Shown here one piece after another: positions 21,371 to 34,929 of a stretch of DNA of 64,000 nucleotides; position 1 is the first letter of the stretch, and every line of letters begins with the position of its first letter. Both the position numbers and the translations under genes were made by a program. The notes beneath the pieces were generated by a model. It was not told the DNA's origin. It saw nothing but the letters and a program-made list of their open reading frames with translations, and ran no database searches. The stretch spans positions 1 through 64,000 of the forward strand of contig QZLH01000071.1 of the NCBI GenBank assembly GCA_003833135.1, read 5' to 3'. Source of the DNA: Oehlia diaphana. Lineage: Eukaryota > Glomeromycota > Glomeromycetes > Glomerales > Glomeraceae.

Positions 21371-21699
21371 TTATTTGAAGTGTAAACTGACTATAAAATA
21401 AGATGAATAACTTCTAGAACTTTTGCAATCGCAAAGTTCGAACTTTTATATATTTATAGAAATGTGCAAAGGGAGAGTCATCTGATTATCTGATTTGCTA
21501 ATTATGGGAATTATTGAAACAATATTTAGAGATTACGGAAATTTCCCGGATCATCTTTCAATGAAAATTTTTGCTCTTTTAAGCAGCTCATTAAGATGCA
21601 AAGGATTGTGTACATTGTGTACATTAAATGAATGGCTGATCATAATCACGTGGGTTATTTCTATAGTGGAACTATTGTAACTTTCAATCGCTTTCAAGA

Positions 21700-24145
21700 A
21701 TGGGTAAAAAACCTTTTATTGATCGTAAGAACGCAAAATACTTTCAAGTAGTTCATAGATCACAAAGAGATCCATTGATAAATGATAATGAAGCGTCTTC
21801 TAGAGTATTAGTTGAAGTTGTTCCATCGAATTTGAGGGTAACCTTATTTTTTATATCTACAAATTGAAGAAACTTATGTTTGAAAAGCAGATATTTTTTT
21901 CTTTCCTTTTCTCTTTTTTTTTAAAAAAATCCTTAATCACATTTGTAATTAATCTATATTAAATAAAAACAATTTATATATATTTTTGAAAAAAAATCAA
22001 TATAAAATATTTTGGCATTGTCTTTTTAAATAGGGCAAGAGCAAACAAATTGTCGAACATAATGATTTTGATGATTATCAAAGAAGACAAAAGGAAATTG
22101 AAAGGTTTTCCTTCATTTTTTTATTATTATATTCTTGCACACACATATTAACTAAACAAATGATAAATAAAGTCGGGTTGGACAAGCAGCATTATATGGA
22201 GTATACTTTGATGATAGAGAATATGATTATCTTCAGCATTTAAAACAAATTGGTGAAAATGAAGGTGAAGCAGTATTTGTTGATGCTTCAAAGAAAGAAA
22301 AGAAGACAGTTGAAAACTTTGAATTAAAAAAGAGTTTAAAATCAGATGATAATAAAGTAAGATGATAAAGAATTTTTTAACATTCTTTTCCTTATAAAGA
22401 ATATGATTTTATCGATTTTATCGGATTATGATGAACATTTTTAAAATGATATTTGAATGAAATATGTGAATTTATATATCTTTTTAACCAATTGTTCCTA
22501 CTGAGTCATAGAGTGAAAAATCATTAAATTTTAATTCTACATTTAAGTAAAAGCTTAGTTATAAATTTCTAACATATTTATTTGGAATATATTAAGGATG
22601 TTCTGGTTTCTTCCAAGAAAGATCGAAAAGTTAAGATATCATTGCCAGAAGAAGTTCTGCCATCAAAAGAAGAATTACCAGTGGGATTTTTAAATCAATC
22701 AGCAATTCCCGAAGGTATTTAATTTGCTCATTTAATTAAAGATGCCGTTAATCTAAGAATAAAAATTTTGATAGATATACAGGGGTTTCAGCCTGATATG
22801 GATCCAAAACTTCGGGAAACGTTGGAAGCACTTGAAGATGGCGCATATATAAACGATGATTTAGATGATGATTTCTTTGCAGCTTTAAATGCTGAAGATA
22901 TCGAATTCTATGAAGAGGAAGAAGAAGATTCTGAACATGATGAAAAAGAAGTTGAAAATTGGGAACTAGAATATAAAAATTTCAGGAAAAATAAAAATCG
23001 GGAAAAAGAAAGTGATGATGATGATGATGATGATAAGAGATCAAGAACAACTGGCGGTTATTCAATGACGAGTTCTATTATGTTTAGAAATGATAAACTT
23101 CGTTTATTGGATGAGCAATTTGAAAAGGTATAAAATTAAAAAGTTATTAATTATTATTAACAGTAACGATAATAAAAATATATTTCTTTTAATTGGTATA
23201 GATTTCAAAAGAATATATAGATGATGATGATGAATCTGATGATGAATCAACATCTTCACAGATACGTCAAGATTTTTCACAAATTCTTGATGAATTTCTT
23301 GACAAGTATGAAATTAACGGTCGTAAAGTTGTACAAAAATTGGAAGGCGATAATGCACAAGACCAGTTAGAAACCATAAGACAAGGTTTAGGAAAAGTAA
23401 TCGTTAATGATGATAATTCAAGTCAAAATGAAACAATTAAAGAAGAGAAAAGGAGAGATATTTTTGTCCATGTTGACAGTGAGGAAAAAGATGAAGGTCA
23501 AAATTGGGATTGTCAATCTATATTGAGTAAGTAGGAAGTGTCTTTTCTTGTACAAACACCTCTAAAATTTTTAATAATATATATATATATGTATATAAAA
23601 TATAAGGCACGTATTCAAATCTTGAAAATCATCCTACTTTAATAAGAGAGAAGTCTCGCAAAAAGAGTCAGAAGATTAATATAAATCAAAAGACTGGTTT
23701 GCCTATAGTTAAATTGTCTACTGAGAACAAAACAGATGAGGAAGAGGAAAGGGACAAAGGAATTGAGAGACAAGAAAAAGAAGAAAATGAAAAAGGTAAA
23801 TAAAATGATTTCTTACTATTTAAAACATATTTTAAAATGTATAATCTAAAATCATTTACTTTATATTGTAGTAAACTTCGGCAAAGCAAGATCAAAAAAT
23901 GAACCAAAAGAAGAAAAGAAATTACGTAAACAGAATATCAAGTCTGAAAGAAAGGTAAAACTCATTGACTATTTTGAATTATTGTTAATCTTTTAGCCCG
24001 AACTAATTTCGAATTTTTTTTTTAAAAGAAACGTCGAACTGAGAAAAAGTCACTTAAACAAGCTTTTGCTAAAGAGCACACGAAGCAAAACAAAATTTCG
24101 CACAATATATCAAAAAATCATCTTGATGCCATTCATTTAGATTAA
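21700..24145 (+). CDS. LTV1: LTV1, 40S ribosome biogenesis/export factor
   Basis: Assembly factor that binds late pre-40S particles and is removed by phosphorylation before subunit maturation. Nine exons: 21700-21837, 22034-22104, 22173-22356, 22597-22714, 22775-23127, 23202-23526, 23607-23795, 23872-23954 and 24029-24145 (1578 nt, 525 aa; human and yeast are about 460-475 aa). The N-terminus MGKKPFIDRKNAKYFQVVHR is the family hallmark, followed by GVYFDDREYDYLQHL. The middle is rich in acidic runs (DDDDDDDKR, EEEEEDSEHDE). The C-terminus is basic coiled coil (KKLRKQNIKSERKKRR). The extra length lies in low-complexity acidic linkers. CDC123 follows on the same strand 229 bp downstream. Confidence 0.93.
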
Positions 24146-24373
24146 ACGTTGTCTATTGCTATATTTTGAGCTTGAAAATTTTTTTGTCATTCATGTTCAA
24201 ATTTATTTACTTTTAATCTTGAATTACTAAAATTGCAAAAAAAAACTAGCCGGTTAAACCACTATAAATTTTGTAAATTACTGTGTTCATTTAGGTTTCA
24301 CAAATTATGATCGAATTTACATCAAAATTACAATAGCACTTCGAATCTTTAATTCTTAATTTTTCTCAAAAGC

Positions 24374-25941
24374 ATGCCTGTACCAACAGGAAATCGAGCA
24401 TCACAACCGCACTTAACAGAAACCTCACTTCCTTTCCCTCCGCTCACGGAACAACATATTCTTAATTGTACGTTTTCTTCCTGGTACAATAACTTTCGGC
24501 GTGTCAGTATAAAGTCAAAAATAATTAAACCGTTGCCAGAAGAATTTGTCGAATACTTACATGCTGATGGAGTTTTTCTTCCTGAACAAAAGTAAATGTT
24601 AACAAATGTATATAATTTTAAATTTTAGAAAAATTGACTTTATTATTTGTCTAGTTATCTTGAAGGAAGTCACCTGAGAGAAGTTAGTGATAATGATGAT
24701 GATGATTTCAATGCTAATGAAACGGATATCGATGAAGATGATGAAAATGTATGCATTTTTAGCTTGAATAAACTCCTTTATCATTTAATTCTTTTATCTA
24801 ATATCTATAATTGTGAACCGATTAAGCAACCGCTTCCAAGTTTTCCAGATTTGGAACAGCAGATTTGGGATATAATTGATGAATTTGATGGGTCAGTTTT
24901 TCCAAAACTCAATTGGAGCTCTCCCAGGGTAATTAATATTATACACCTTCATTTATAATGACATATTTCGTTAACTTTTTTTTTGGTTTAGGATGCCACA
25001 TGGATTTCAGCTACTAACACACTCAAATGTAATTCACCTTCTGACATATTTCTTCTCCTTAAATCATCCGATTTTATTGCTCATGATCTTGATCATGCAT
25101 TTGATGATTGTTATTATGATAATCAAAGTGATAGTAGGAGACATCGACCAAATGAATTTGAGTTGGTGTTGAGAAATTGGTATGATGTGGCTCCTTCTAT
25201 GGAATTTCGATGTTTTGTAAAAGAGGAAGAATTAGTTGGTAAGCGCGTATTTGATTTAATATGAAAGGTGTGTCAATTTCGTGCAATTAATATGATTTTA
25301 GTAAAGACACACAAACTCACTTTCAATTACTAATATATTTTCATAATTGTCCCTTAAAAATTCAAGCCATATCACAGCGGGATGTCAATTACTACTCTTT
25401 TTTGAATGACATAAAAGAAGAATTGGAAACGAAGATTATTCAATTTTTTGAAACTCACATACAAAATAAATTTTTTAATCGAGATTGTATGTATAAAAAT
25501 TTATACACTTTTAATATCTGTTATAAACTAATCATTTATTATCATTTCAGATGTTTTTGATGTATATGTGACACGGAATAGAGAGAGAGTTTGGTTGATT
25601 GATTTCAATCCTTTTGGACCTATGACGGATAGTCTTATGTATACTTGGGAAGAAATTCTGACAGGTTTGTTCAGTGAAATATTAATTCACTCAATTAATT
25701 CTTGTAACTGAAATTCTTTCATATAAATTAAGCAACTGGGCCACCATCATTTCGACTTATCACTTCTCAAACTGAGGCTAGTCAATCACGTAGTCGACCA
25801 TTTGCTGTAAATCGCTACCCGCGAGAAATTTTCGATTTATCGCAAGGACAAACTATTGCAGAATTTGCTGAACAATTTCAACGTGAATTGGCAATTGCTG
25901 TATCTAGTAGTGATGAAGAAGAAAATGATAATGAAGAATAA
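24374..25941 (+). CDS. CDC123: CDC123/D123, eIF2 assembly factor
   Basis: ATP-grasp-like protein that helps join the subunits of translation initiation factor eIF2. Seven exons: 24374-24591, 24655-24748, 24827-24928, 24992-25238, 25367-25486, 25551-25664 and 25733-25941 (1104 nt, 367 aa, family size). Motifs in order: [32 protein letters not shown], an acidic linker, [14 protein letters not shown] with [35 protein letters not shown], then [19 protein letters not shown], the metal/ATP site of the ATP-grasp fold. The tail is acidic. All introns are GT-AG. Convergent with the lipase gene. Confidence 0.95.
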
Positions 25942-26234
25942 TGTTTAGTTTTACCAACAGTTTAATCATTGGACGATAATAAAGAAATTCTTGAATATAT
26001 AAAGTTATTTATATAATATTTATTTAGACTCTAAATAGGGCAAATCCTTAAGTGCTTTGGTATAAAAAAATTTAAGGAAATAGTTAAATAACAGATAATA
26101 AATTTATATCTTAACATGTCTATGCAAAAATTTTTTATTCTATTAAAACTTGTATGCCAAATGATCATCGATCTAATAAGCTATATTAATAATGGTTTGA
26201 GAAAATTTAAGAAAAAAATATCGTGTACCACATG

Positions 26235-28068
26235 TTACCTGTTATATAAATTATCTATTTGATCTAAATATTCTTTATAACCTTTAAAAAATAATTTTTG
26301 CTTATGTGATTCATAACAAACAGATATGAGACCAAAATGAGAAGTATTGTCATTTTCCCAAACATCCCATATACCGGCTTCAATTTTACACAAAGCAGCG
26401 CCTTCGGGTAATCCTTTTTGATGTTTACATTTGTCTGGTGAACAATCATGATGAGGATGTACTTGGGAATATTTTGGACATATTCCATCATTTTCATACC
26501 ATTTATACATTTCTTCATATGAAATTGGTGGATCTGGTGTATTTTCAGGAAATTTAAAACTTCCAGTATATTTGGAGAGAAAGTAAATTGGAATTGGAAG
26601 AGAAAATGAAAATTTCGGTTGATGATATTTTGTTACATGATCTTCGCACGTCTAAAAGAAATAATAGATAAGATAAATTAAAATACCTTTTTTTTTAAAA
26701 AAAAAAAAATTGTTAGTAAAATTTATTATTATATTTTTAAACTTACAATAGACGCGACGTAAGTCCTATAAAATGTTTTTTCGAAAGTTTTACTTGTAAC
26801 ATTAAGTTCTTTCATAGCATGTATAGTCATATCATAAGGAGCGTTATCTACACAATTAAACCAAGGGCTTTTATACAAACATTGTAATAGACCATATGTT
26901 AAACACAATGAATTTGCCGTTTCTTGCATCAATTCATTTTTTTCTTCTATTAAAGCTTTTTTGATATTCCAAGGTAATAATGAAGAAAAATCCCAATTTT
27001 TACGAAAACTTAAATTCCAATGATCTACATTAAAATCATAAGTTCTACTTTTTAACCATTTAACATCTAAATACTCATAAATATGAACGAGTCTACCAAG
27101 CCATGCACCAAAAGAGAAAGGACGAACTTTTCCAGTTGAATCAGTTGTGGCTCCTAAAAGATATACACTTTGGCTTCCTATATAAATTTTAAAATGTATC
27201 ATATTATAAATATCATTTGGAATCCCTTTTTTTGAATTGAATTTAATTGATCACCTTTTAATGGAGAAGATACTGCAGTAAGAGAAAGTATCATATCAGG
27301 ATGTGGATTAAGGTAACTGGGAAAAATGTCACTAGCCAATAACTGTTGGAGTTTCCAAATAGTTACACCACCCTATAATTATAATAAAATGAGTAATTAA
27401 ATCAATGAAAAAAAACAGCAATTAAATAAAATAATTTTTTTTATATATAATCATACAAGAGAATGGCCAAGAAAATGCAATGGTTTGGACGCGCTCCACT
27501 CCGGATATAACCCTAAAAAAAATTTAAGATACAAATGTTTAAGAATTTTGAAGTCACGTGAATATATCTTACATAATCACTTATTTTTGAACCTGGGTAT
27601 TCACGACCATAACGAGAATGACCATATTTTTTAGAATGTTCTTCACCATAATCAACTTCGAATATTAATATAAAAAAAAGATTTTAGTAATTTTTAACAG
27701 AAAACAATATATTTATGGACTTCTTTTTCCGATAATTAATAAATACCTCTTCCACCTTTAATTTGATAAAAAATTTCGATGGCTCTATCGTATAAAGAAC
27801 TTACACAACCAGGAGTAATATAAATACATCGTCTATTTTTTAATTTTTGATTTTTATTATTTCTAACATCGGAAGAAGAAAATATTTTTTCAAGTGGACC
27901 CCAATAAGCAGGTTTGCTAGGACCTAAAAATCCTTCAACGAAAACTACTGGAGTTGGTTCAACGTATGTTTCATCTTCATTCATATTTAATGATCTAACA
28001 AGATCGTCATGTTCCGTTTCTGTTAGTTTATATTGAATTAATTCATTATCAAAAAGTTCTGGCGGCAT
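26235..28068 (-). CDS. Alpha/beta-hydrolase lipase resembling bacterial family I.5/I.6 lipases
   Basis: Probably cleaves glycerol esters. Exons: 28068-27747, 27655-27593 (or to 27581), 27512-27457, 27372-27255, 27177-26747 and 26651-26235; about 468 aa (472 with the alternative donor). Residues near 47 give VVFVEGFLGPSK..YWG (oxyanion strand-loop). After ITPGCVSSLYDRAIEIFYQI come GGRVDYGEEHSKKYGHSRYG, YPGLYPEW and PLHFLGHSLGG, the GxSxG nucleophile elbow. This order (WG, S..DRA.E..Y.I.GG.VDYG, GH.RYGR.YPG, GHSxGG) is that of Staphylococcus/Geobacillus lipases. SHFGLI near the end is the likely catalytic His. No signal peptide is evident (MPPELFDNELIQ start), so it is probably intracellular. 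A TTG extension upstream was not used. The weak point is the donor of intron 2: both candidates keep frame, and homology favours 27593. Confidence 0.8.
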
Positions 28069-29646
28069 TTTGTAGTTTTGATTTTTAAAGATTAATAATA
28101 TTTTATTTACAAAATTTAATGAGATTTTTTTTGGGGAGGAAAACAAGATCTTTTTATATTGTCGAGGGAAGAAATTGTTACAATAAATTATGCATTAACT
28201 AATTTTACACAACTGGATTAAATTATCCATTTAAAGATTAGTATACAGTTAATCAAGTAAACTTGTAACTACATCACGTGTATTTGTTTTGTTGTTTATT
28301 AATTGTGGTCAAAAAAATTATTGATGTTTAATGAAATTGTCCGTTGGCCGAAAGTTAAGCGTATTATACGTTTCTTTTTGACAAAGATTTAGCGCGATGA
28401 TTACGCAATTTATTTTTTTCAATACCAGATCACACGATGATCGTCTCTTACTCTTTTTAGCATTTTAAAATTTAAATTATTTATATTGAACCTAAATTTA
28501 GAATAACTTTGGTAGCCTGCGGGGTTCCATGAACCATGTTTCAAAAAAGAACGTACCACGAAATAATAAAATCACATGATTTGGCAGAAACATCGTAATT
28601 ACGACAGAGTATTTATGGTCTCGGATATGGTAAAGTTAAAATTTAAAAGGTTTAAAGACTTTCTTATTCGGCCAAATATTAATTACAAAACAGATTTAAA
28701 TCTTATTATTCCACTTTTTTTTATCCAAATTACTCGAATTGGTAAATAATAAGCGATTTTCAAATATTAGACAATTACTAAAAAGGAAAAAATCAAAGGA
28801 AATATGGAAAAATTATTTTAAACTAAGTTTTAGTTTTCGCTGGTATCCTTCTTTGTAGTGAGTTTTTTATAAAAATTCCCTTCTAAATAATATATTATAT
28901 TATATTATATTATACAAGAGTTAACCAGACTAACCTCATACAAATCGTTCCGTAAAAATTGTAGTTTTATAGGCAGAAAAAATATATGTTACACAAATCT
29001 TTGCCTTGTTTAGTATTTGAATGCGTCCGATCTCCACAACTAATTTATTTCTACTACCATTAAATATTCTCGATATGCCTTATATCTGTTCATATATAAT
29101 TTCGTTCGCGCTGAAAATACTTTATTTAAGAAATGTGTGATTGCTATTTTTGATATTTTGAAAATAAATAAAATAAATATACGATTATAAATTTTTTATA
29201 TTATGATTAGTGAAATAGTAACTATTGTATAAATTAATCACTTGATGCGATATTTTCGATATTTCCTTAACTTTGTTTTAATATAAAACCTGCGATATTC
29301 TTCTCTTAGAGGTATATAATTATCTAGTCTTTTCTCTTTTGTAATCATAATTATAGTTCTTGTTAAAAAAAATGTAAAAAGTTAGTTGATCTAATTTCAT
29401 ATCGATAATCGTGCACGTGTCATACTTAACATGGCTGACAGTCTCCGATTCGTTGTATGAATTTAATTCACCGTCTCACAAGTTACCTGCAATTCGATAC
29501 AATGTCCATATAAACTTAGCTAAGCCACTAAATTTGATTTATAGATATGCCCGTCAGATATAAAATATAATTTTTTTCATTATAAATTATGAACCGTTCT
29601 ATCTTAATATTTAGTTTTGAATTTTTCCTTTATTTTCCTCTCTCCT
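28069..29646. other. Intergenic between divergent lipase and Sds3-like genes
   Basis: About 1.6 kb with both promoters. It contains a short 'tatat' microsatellite run at about 28885-28912. No ORF or RNA gene was found, and no transposon end was recognised. Confidence 0.4.
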
Positions 29647-31644
29647 ATGAACCACGGAAGTGAAATAACCAAAATGCCGGCTTCAAAGTCTCGCAAAGCT
29701 CCTGAGAGGCCGACAACACGAGCTTCAACAAAAATAGCACATACTAACGGTATAAGAATTAAAAAGTTTTATTACAAAAAAAAACTCCCTTTAATAACCT
29801 TAACCTTTTACTCTTTTTTTCGTTAAAGGTGACTTTGCGGTTAAGCAACGTTTGAGGTCCTATCCTAACGCTGTTACACCTTCGTCTACTGGTTCCCCTT
29901 CAACGACGCGTGCAAGTTCTGTTGAATCCGCGCGGGAAGCAACTCACCGTAAAGCTTCTTCACGAACAAGCACCCGCTCTTGCCACAACAATAAAAGCGA
30001 TGGTGTTATGACTCGACGCTCTATATTACAAAAGGAACATATGGGTAATATTCGTTGAACTTATTGTTTTGTAAGCATTTTTAGTTTATTAACATAATAT
30101 TATAATTCATATTTACAGAAGATACTGAAATTCTTTTCGACAGTCATTCCTCAGATGACGAGGACGCCATAAACTTGAAACGCAACTATAGAACTCAAAA
30201 GCGGCGTGCGGACGAAATTGTTATTCAATTCAAGTCACTAAAAGAAAGGTAAAAAAAAGAAAATTCTCTCTTTAACACATAGTTCAGACAATACCAAATA
30301 TGTACGTTTATTTAAAACATTTTTTTTTTTTTTTTTTATCATATAGGGTGTATTTTTCAAGGTTAAATGATCTCGACGAAGAGAATAGCGCAATTCAAGA
30401 AGGTCTTCATCCAACGTTATCAAAACAGATGGATGATATTGAAGAGAAACATAGGGCTCTTACATTAAGAGCCGAAAAACGCCGGGACCACCATAAAAAT
30501 GCAATAGAAACTGTATTCGCTGCACAGGAAAAACAGATACGGGACGAATTTTTGGTAAGTATTTTTGTCACAACCAGAATTCTTTGTATAATTTAGTATT
30601 TATTCTTATATTTTATATAATGTAGAACGACAGACATAGACTGAGGACAATGATGATAGAAGAGCTAGAAATGAAAAAAAGTCAACTTAAGAGGGAGTAT
30701 TATAAGAGTAAGTATTTCTTTTTTTTTCGTAAAATTAATGTTGCTCTTGTGTCTATTTCGTTTTTAAATTCTTTTTACTCCTATTTAACGTCAGAACCTG
30801 AGGATAATCTACTGGATTTGGTGATGAAAAAAATAGAAGGAACACCATTCGATCCAAATTATAAAGTAGTTAATAAAGGATCAGATGTTCGTATATCTTC
30901 ACCGGTTTATAGCAGATTACAAAATGGTCAACCACGTTCACCGAAAACTAATATTGACATTCAATATAGTCAATTATTCAATTTAAATATCCTTTATTAT
31001 CATAACCCATTATTTGATCTAATAAATTCTATTTGTTGTTTGCAATTATCCTTAACCATTATTTTTGCTATTCTATACGTTTCCATCCGACAGGGACCAA
31101 TGAAGAAGAAATGGCAGAGGATTTAATGGCAATGCAATTGCGGAAACCAATAAGACCGCAACTACCGCCACCACAGCCACTACAAATTTCTTCATCTTCT
31201 CAATTTCATTCCATGACTTCACACCCTAACATAATTCCACCTACTTCCAGTGTTAGTATCTCCTCCTCTCGACGAAAAAAAGAACCTCGAGCAAAACGAA
31301 TTCGCCGTAGTTCTAACCGAGAAAGTGTTTCGGAAACACGTAGGGAAACGCCTATTATTTTAGCACCCAAAGAGTTTCCTAAGGCTTCTTTAAGAGAGTT
31401 GTCCAAAGTTCCTAAAACGGTTCATAGCAGTGAGTTACCCAAAGAGTTACCCAGAATATTATCATCAAAAGAAGTCAGTTTGTACAGAGAGCCCAGGGAA
31501 CAAGTAATTCGGGAAGTGATTAGAGAACGACCTAGGGAACCACTGCGAGAGGGTTCAAAAGATTTATCTATAGATACATCGAAAAATCCTATTCTTGATC
31601 GATGGCTTGCTGAAGGCACAGAAGATAATGATTCAGATCAATAA
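29647..31644 (+). CDS. Sds3-like subunit of the Rpd3L/Sin3 histone deacetylase complex
   Basis: Exons: 29647-29749, 29829-30044, 30119-30248, 30347-30554, 30626-30707, 30795-30968 and 31094-31644 (1464 nt, 487 aa). The Sds3/BRMS1/Dep1 family domain spans about residues 130-260: a coiled coil of the pattern FKSLKERVYFSRLNDLDEE, IQEGLHPTLSKQMDDIEE, then LRAEKRRDHHKNAIE..FAAQEKQIRDEFL and MMIEELEMKKSQLKREYY. In yeast and mammals this coil holds Sin3 and HDACs together in the nucleus. The N-terminal 90 residues are Ser/Thr/Arg-rich and disordered, with an acidic DSHSSDDEDA patch. The C-terminal 180 residues are Pro/Ser-rich then rich in REPRE repeats. Intron 6 has a weak donor (GTCAAT), so its left edge is uncertain. 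A second start at MPASKSRK is possible. Another Rpd3L subunit, Rxt3, lies 15 kb away. Confidence 0.8.
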
Positions 31645-34182
31645 TATAATCGTTATCATAACATTTGTTATATATATATAAATAATAATAATAATAGAAA
31701 TAATAATTTAGGAAATAAATTGGACTTTGGAGAAGAGGTAATAATACATCATCTTTTTCAGTTAGGGATTAAATATAGAAGATATATCATAATCGTATTC
31801 GCTTTACAAGACAAAAAACACCCCCAAAAAAAAAATTTGGATCTGTAATATTATGCTTGAAAAGATTGAAAAGACAAATATGTGTCTTTTTTGTAGGGAG
31901 GGGTTAAATAATATTTGTATTTTATATGTTTTCTTTTGCACACTGCAAAGCTATTATTTTATTGTTTTTTTTTTTTTGTTTGGATACTAGCATATATACC
32001 ATATATGCATGGAACAGGTTTTGGAAATGACTGATTTTGGAAATGAATTTCTGTTGTTACCCAGTACACGGATAAACTGGACTGGTAATACTATTGTTGC
32101 TGATAATCACATGATGAAGTCCATCAAGCATACGAGCATCTTACCATAAAAAATTTAACTTTTATCCACTATAGTAGTCACCTTTTGTTAATCCTACTTT
32201 TTCCTCAGACAGCAAAAAAAAAATATTAAATTATATGATATTACGAATTAGAAATTATAAGAAATAGGAACTGTATTTATAATTATAGTCGAAACTATAA
32301 TTTTAATACAGTATTATAATTTTAATTGCAAAATACAAGCTATATATAATTATTTATGCAGATTTTAATATGATTATTTAATAAATTATTATATACTGAT
32401 GGTATAATACTTATTTTATCATAGTTATGTAAATAGTTTCTACTAACTGGAATATTTAATATATGTAAATTATAAATATTTTTCATCTTTATATAAGTTT
32501 TTATTTATTTGTTATCAAAAATATATTATTTAAAGTAATAATTGAAAGCATAAATATATTCTAAATAAATTTAGTAATTTAATATTATAAAATTATATTA
32601 TTTACTTAATTTTAATTATGTAAAAATAAGTATATATGTAAAAATAAGTATATTTATTGTAATTAGATTAAACTAATATATATTAAATGTTTAAAAATAT
32701 GCAAAACTTATAATAAAATTTTAATTAGAATTTTAAATATTTTATATTTTTATTTATATTACTTTATATTGTATTTTAGTAAATATTAAAGCTAAAAATA
32801 AAATTATAATATGAATATGTAATATAAAGATTATAAAAATTTTTTATATATAATAAATTTAGTATTTGGAATTGAATATATTTGAATATATTTAAATATT
32901 TATATTAATTTAAAAAGTATATTCAAATATTATCTAAATATTATTTGAATAATGTTAACATAAATTTAAATTTTTACAATATTTATTTATAGTAATTATT
33001 CATTTATTAATTATTTACAATATTACAAAAATTAAAATTCAAGTAGAGGAAAAATAATTAATTTATTATTTAATACATTTATAATTTACTTTAAAAAAAG
33101 CATTTGTTTAACTAAATTAATTAATATTTATTTGCTTATTAGTAATGTTATTACTAATATCTGAAAAAAGTAGTTTTAAAAAAATGGGTATTATACAAAA
33201 TATCCAAATATTTATATGCAAAATTGAAAACTTTTTTCATGTAATTTTTATTACTTAAGAAAGTCTATTTCTTTGCCTTTTCATTTATTTTAAAGCATTT
33301 ATTAATTGTTTTTTACTATCTGCAGATTCATTAGATCATACATAAAATATATTTAAAATTGATTTTTGAACTTTATACTGTTTATTAAAATTAGTATATT
33401 ATAACCAGATTAAATATTTCCATATAAATTTTTTAAGATTTTCAATTACTTTATATTTTTATCTTTTACTTCATAAATCAAAGTTTTTTAAAATATAGAT
33501 TAAAAAGATATGCTAATATTCTAACTTTATAAATATTCTTTCAATATATAATTTAATATTAAATTATAAAAATCTTTTGATATTCAATAATATATCTTTT
33601 ATTTACATAGATTCAGAAATATTAATTTTTTTTAACATAATCTATTTTTAAAATTAGATCAACAACTTTTATTTTTACTTTATTTTCATTATCAGCAATA
33701 GTAACTTTTATATTATTTAAAATAGTAATTTTTTTTTATTAAAATAATTAAATAAATTTTATACTATTTATATTTTATTTAATATCTCATCAAGTATTAA
33801 TCCTAAAAATACGATTTTACTACCATTAGATTCGTCGTATTGAGACGATTCCAATGAACTATATTTTATCCTTTTCTGATCACTGGATCAAAAGTTAGCA
33901 AACTGCCTGATTGGTAATTGTATTATTCTGTAGTTTTTTCTATTCTGAATTTACATTTTCTTCACATTTTTTTTCAAAATCGTTTATTTTTCACTCTTTT
34001 TAATCCCTTTATAAAAAACATAAACTATTAAGATGATATAAACTATCAAGATGATATCTATCAAGAAGACATTTGAGACCCTGAATATAATTTACTTTCT
34101 GACATATTCCTTTTTTAAGAATAAAAAAATTGTGATAAAAAAAAGATGAATTTAAAGAAAAAGAGAATAGACATATCAAATG
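31645..34182. other. AT-rich gene-free DNA
   Basis: Starts with the 3' flank of the Sds3-like gene (an AATAAT microsatellite at 31681-31697). The rest is extremely AT-rich with no ORF, RNA gene or clear repeat. Confidence 0.4.
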
Positions 34183-34872
34183 TACACTCCCTAGTAAAAA
34201 GTATCTGACCACCCTAAAAATTAAAATATATCAAAGGAATTGAGGTATTCAATAGAAAATTTTCACTTATTTTAAAGTTTAAAGTGTAAAATACATGTTA
34301 GAAATGATTTTTTTACTCATTTGATAGTAAAATTTGATGTAAATAATTAATTTAAAAAATGGCAAATTTTCTAACTTTTTAACTAGAACAGATATGGCAA
34401 AATGGACACAAAAATTCGATTCTCTGGCTAAAAATTACTTTATGTACCAAAAATCAGAGAAATTTGATCAGTAGTTGTTTAGGAATCTTTTGCTGAAAAT
34501 CGGCAATTTTTGTAAATTTCATATGTAGATCATTATTTTTACTGAATTTTGCTTATTTTCAAAGGCGGATTGCTCAACAACTAATGATTCAATTTTCCTG
34601 AATTTTTAAACATAAGGTATTTTTTAGCCAAGGAATCGAAATCTTTTATCCATTTTGCTGTAATTGTTTTGATTAAAAGTTAGAAATTTTACTATTTTTT
34701 GAATTAATCATTTACATCAAATTTTACTATTAATTGAGTAAAAAAATCATTTCTAGCATGTATTTTGCACTTCAAACTTTAAAATAAGTGAAAATTTTTT
34801 ATTAAATACCTCAATTCCTTTGATATATTTTAATTTTTAAGATGATCAGATACTTTTTACCGGGAAGTGTAT
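34183..34872. mobile_element. Foldback mariner-type MITE, ~690 bp
   Basis: Almost the whole element is one long imperfect palindrome. The left arm starts TACACTCCCTAGTAAAAAG and runs on to about 34520. The right arm is its reverse complement, ending TACTTTTTACCGGGAAGTGTA. The arms share long stretches, such as AATTGAGGTATT.AATA.AAAA and the 'catgttagaaatgatttttttactca' region with its inverted partner near 34740. The termini sit on TA, as for Tc1/mariner. No transposase frame remains. Confidence 0.7.
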
Positions 34873-34929
34873 ATGTAAAGCATATAAATAAAAGAGAGCT
34901 GTAGAAAAAGCAGATGAGATGGTTGATTA

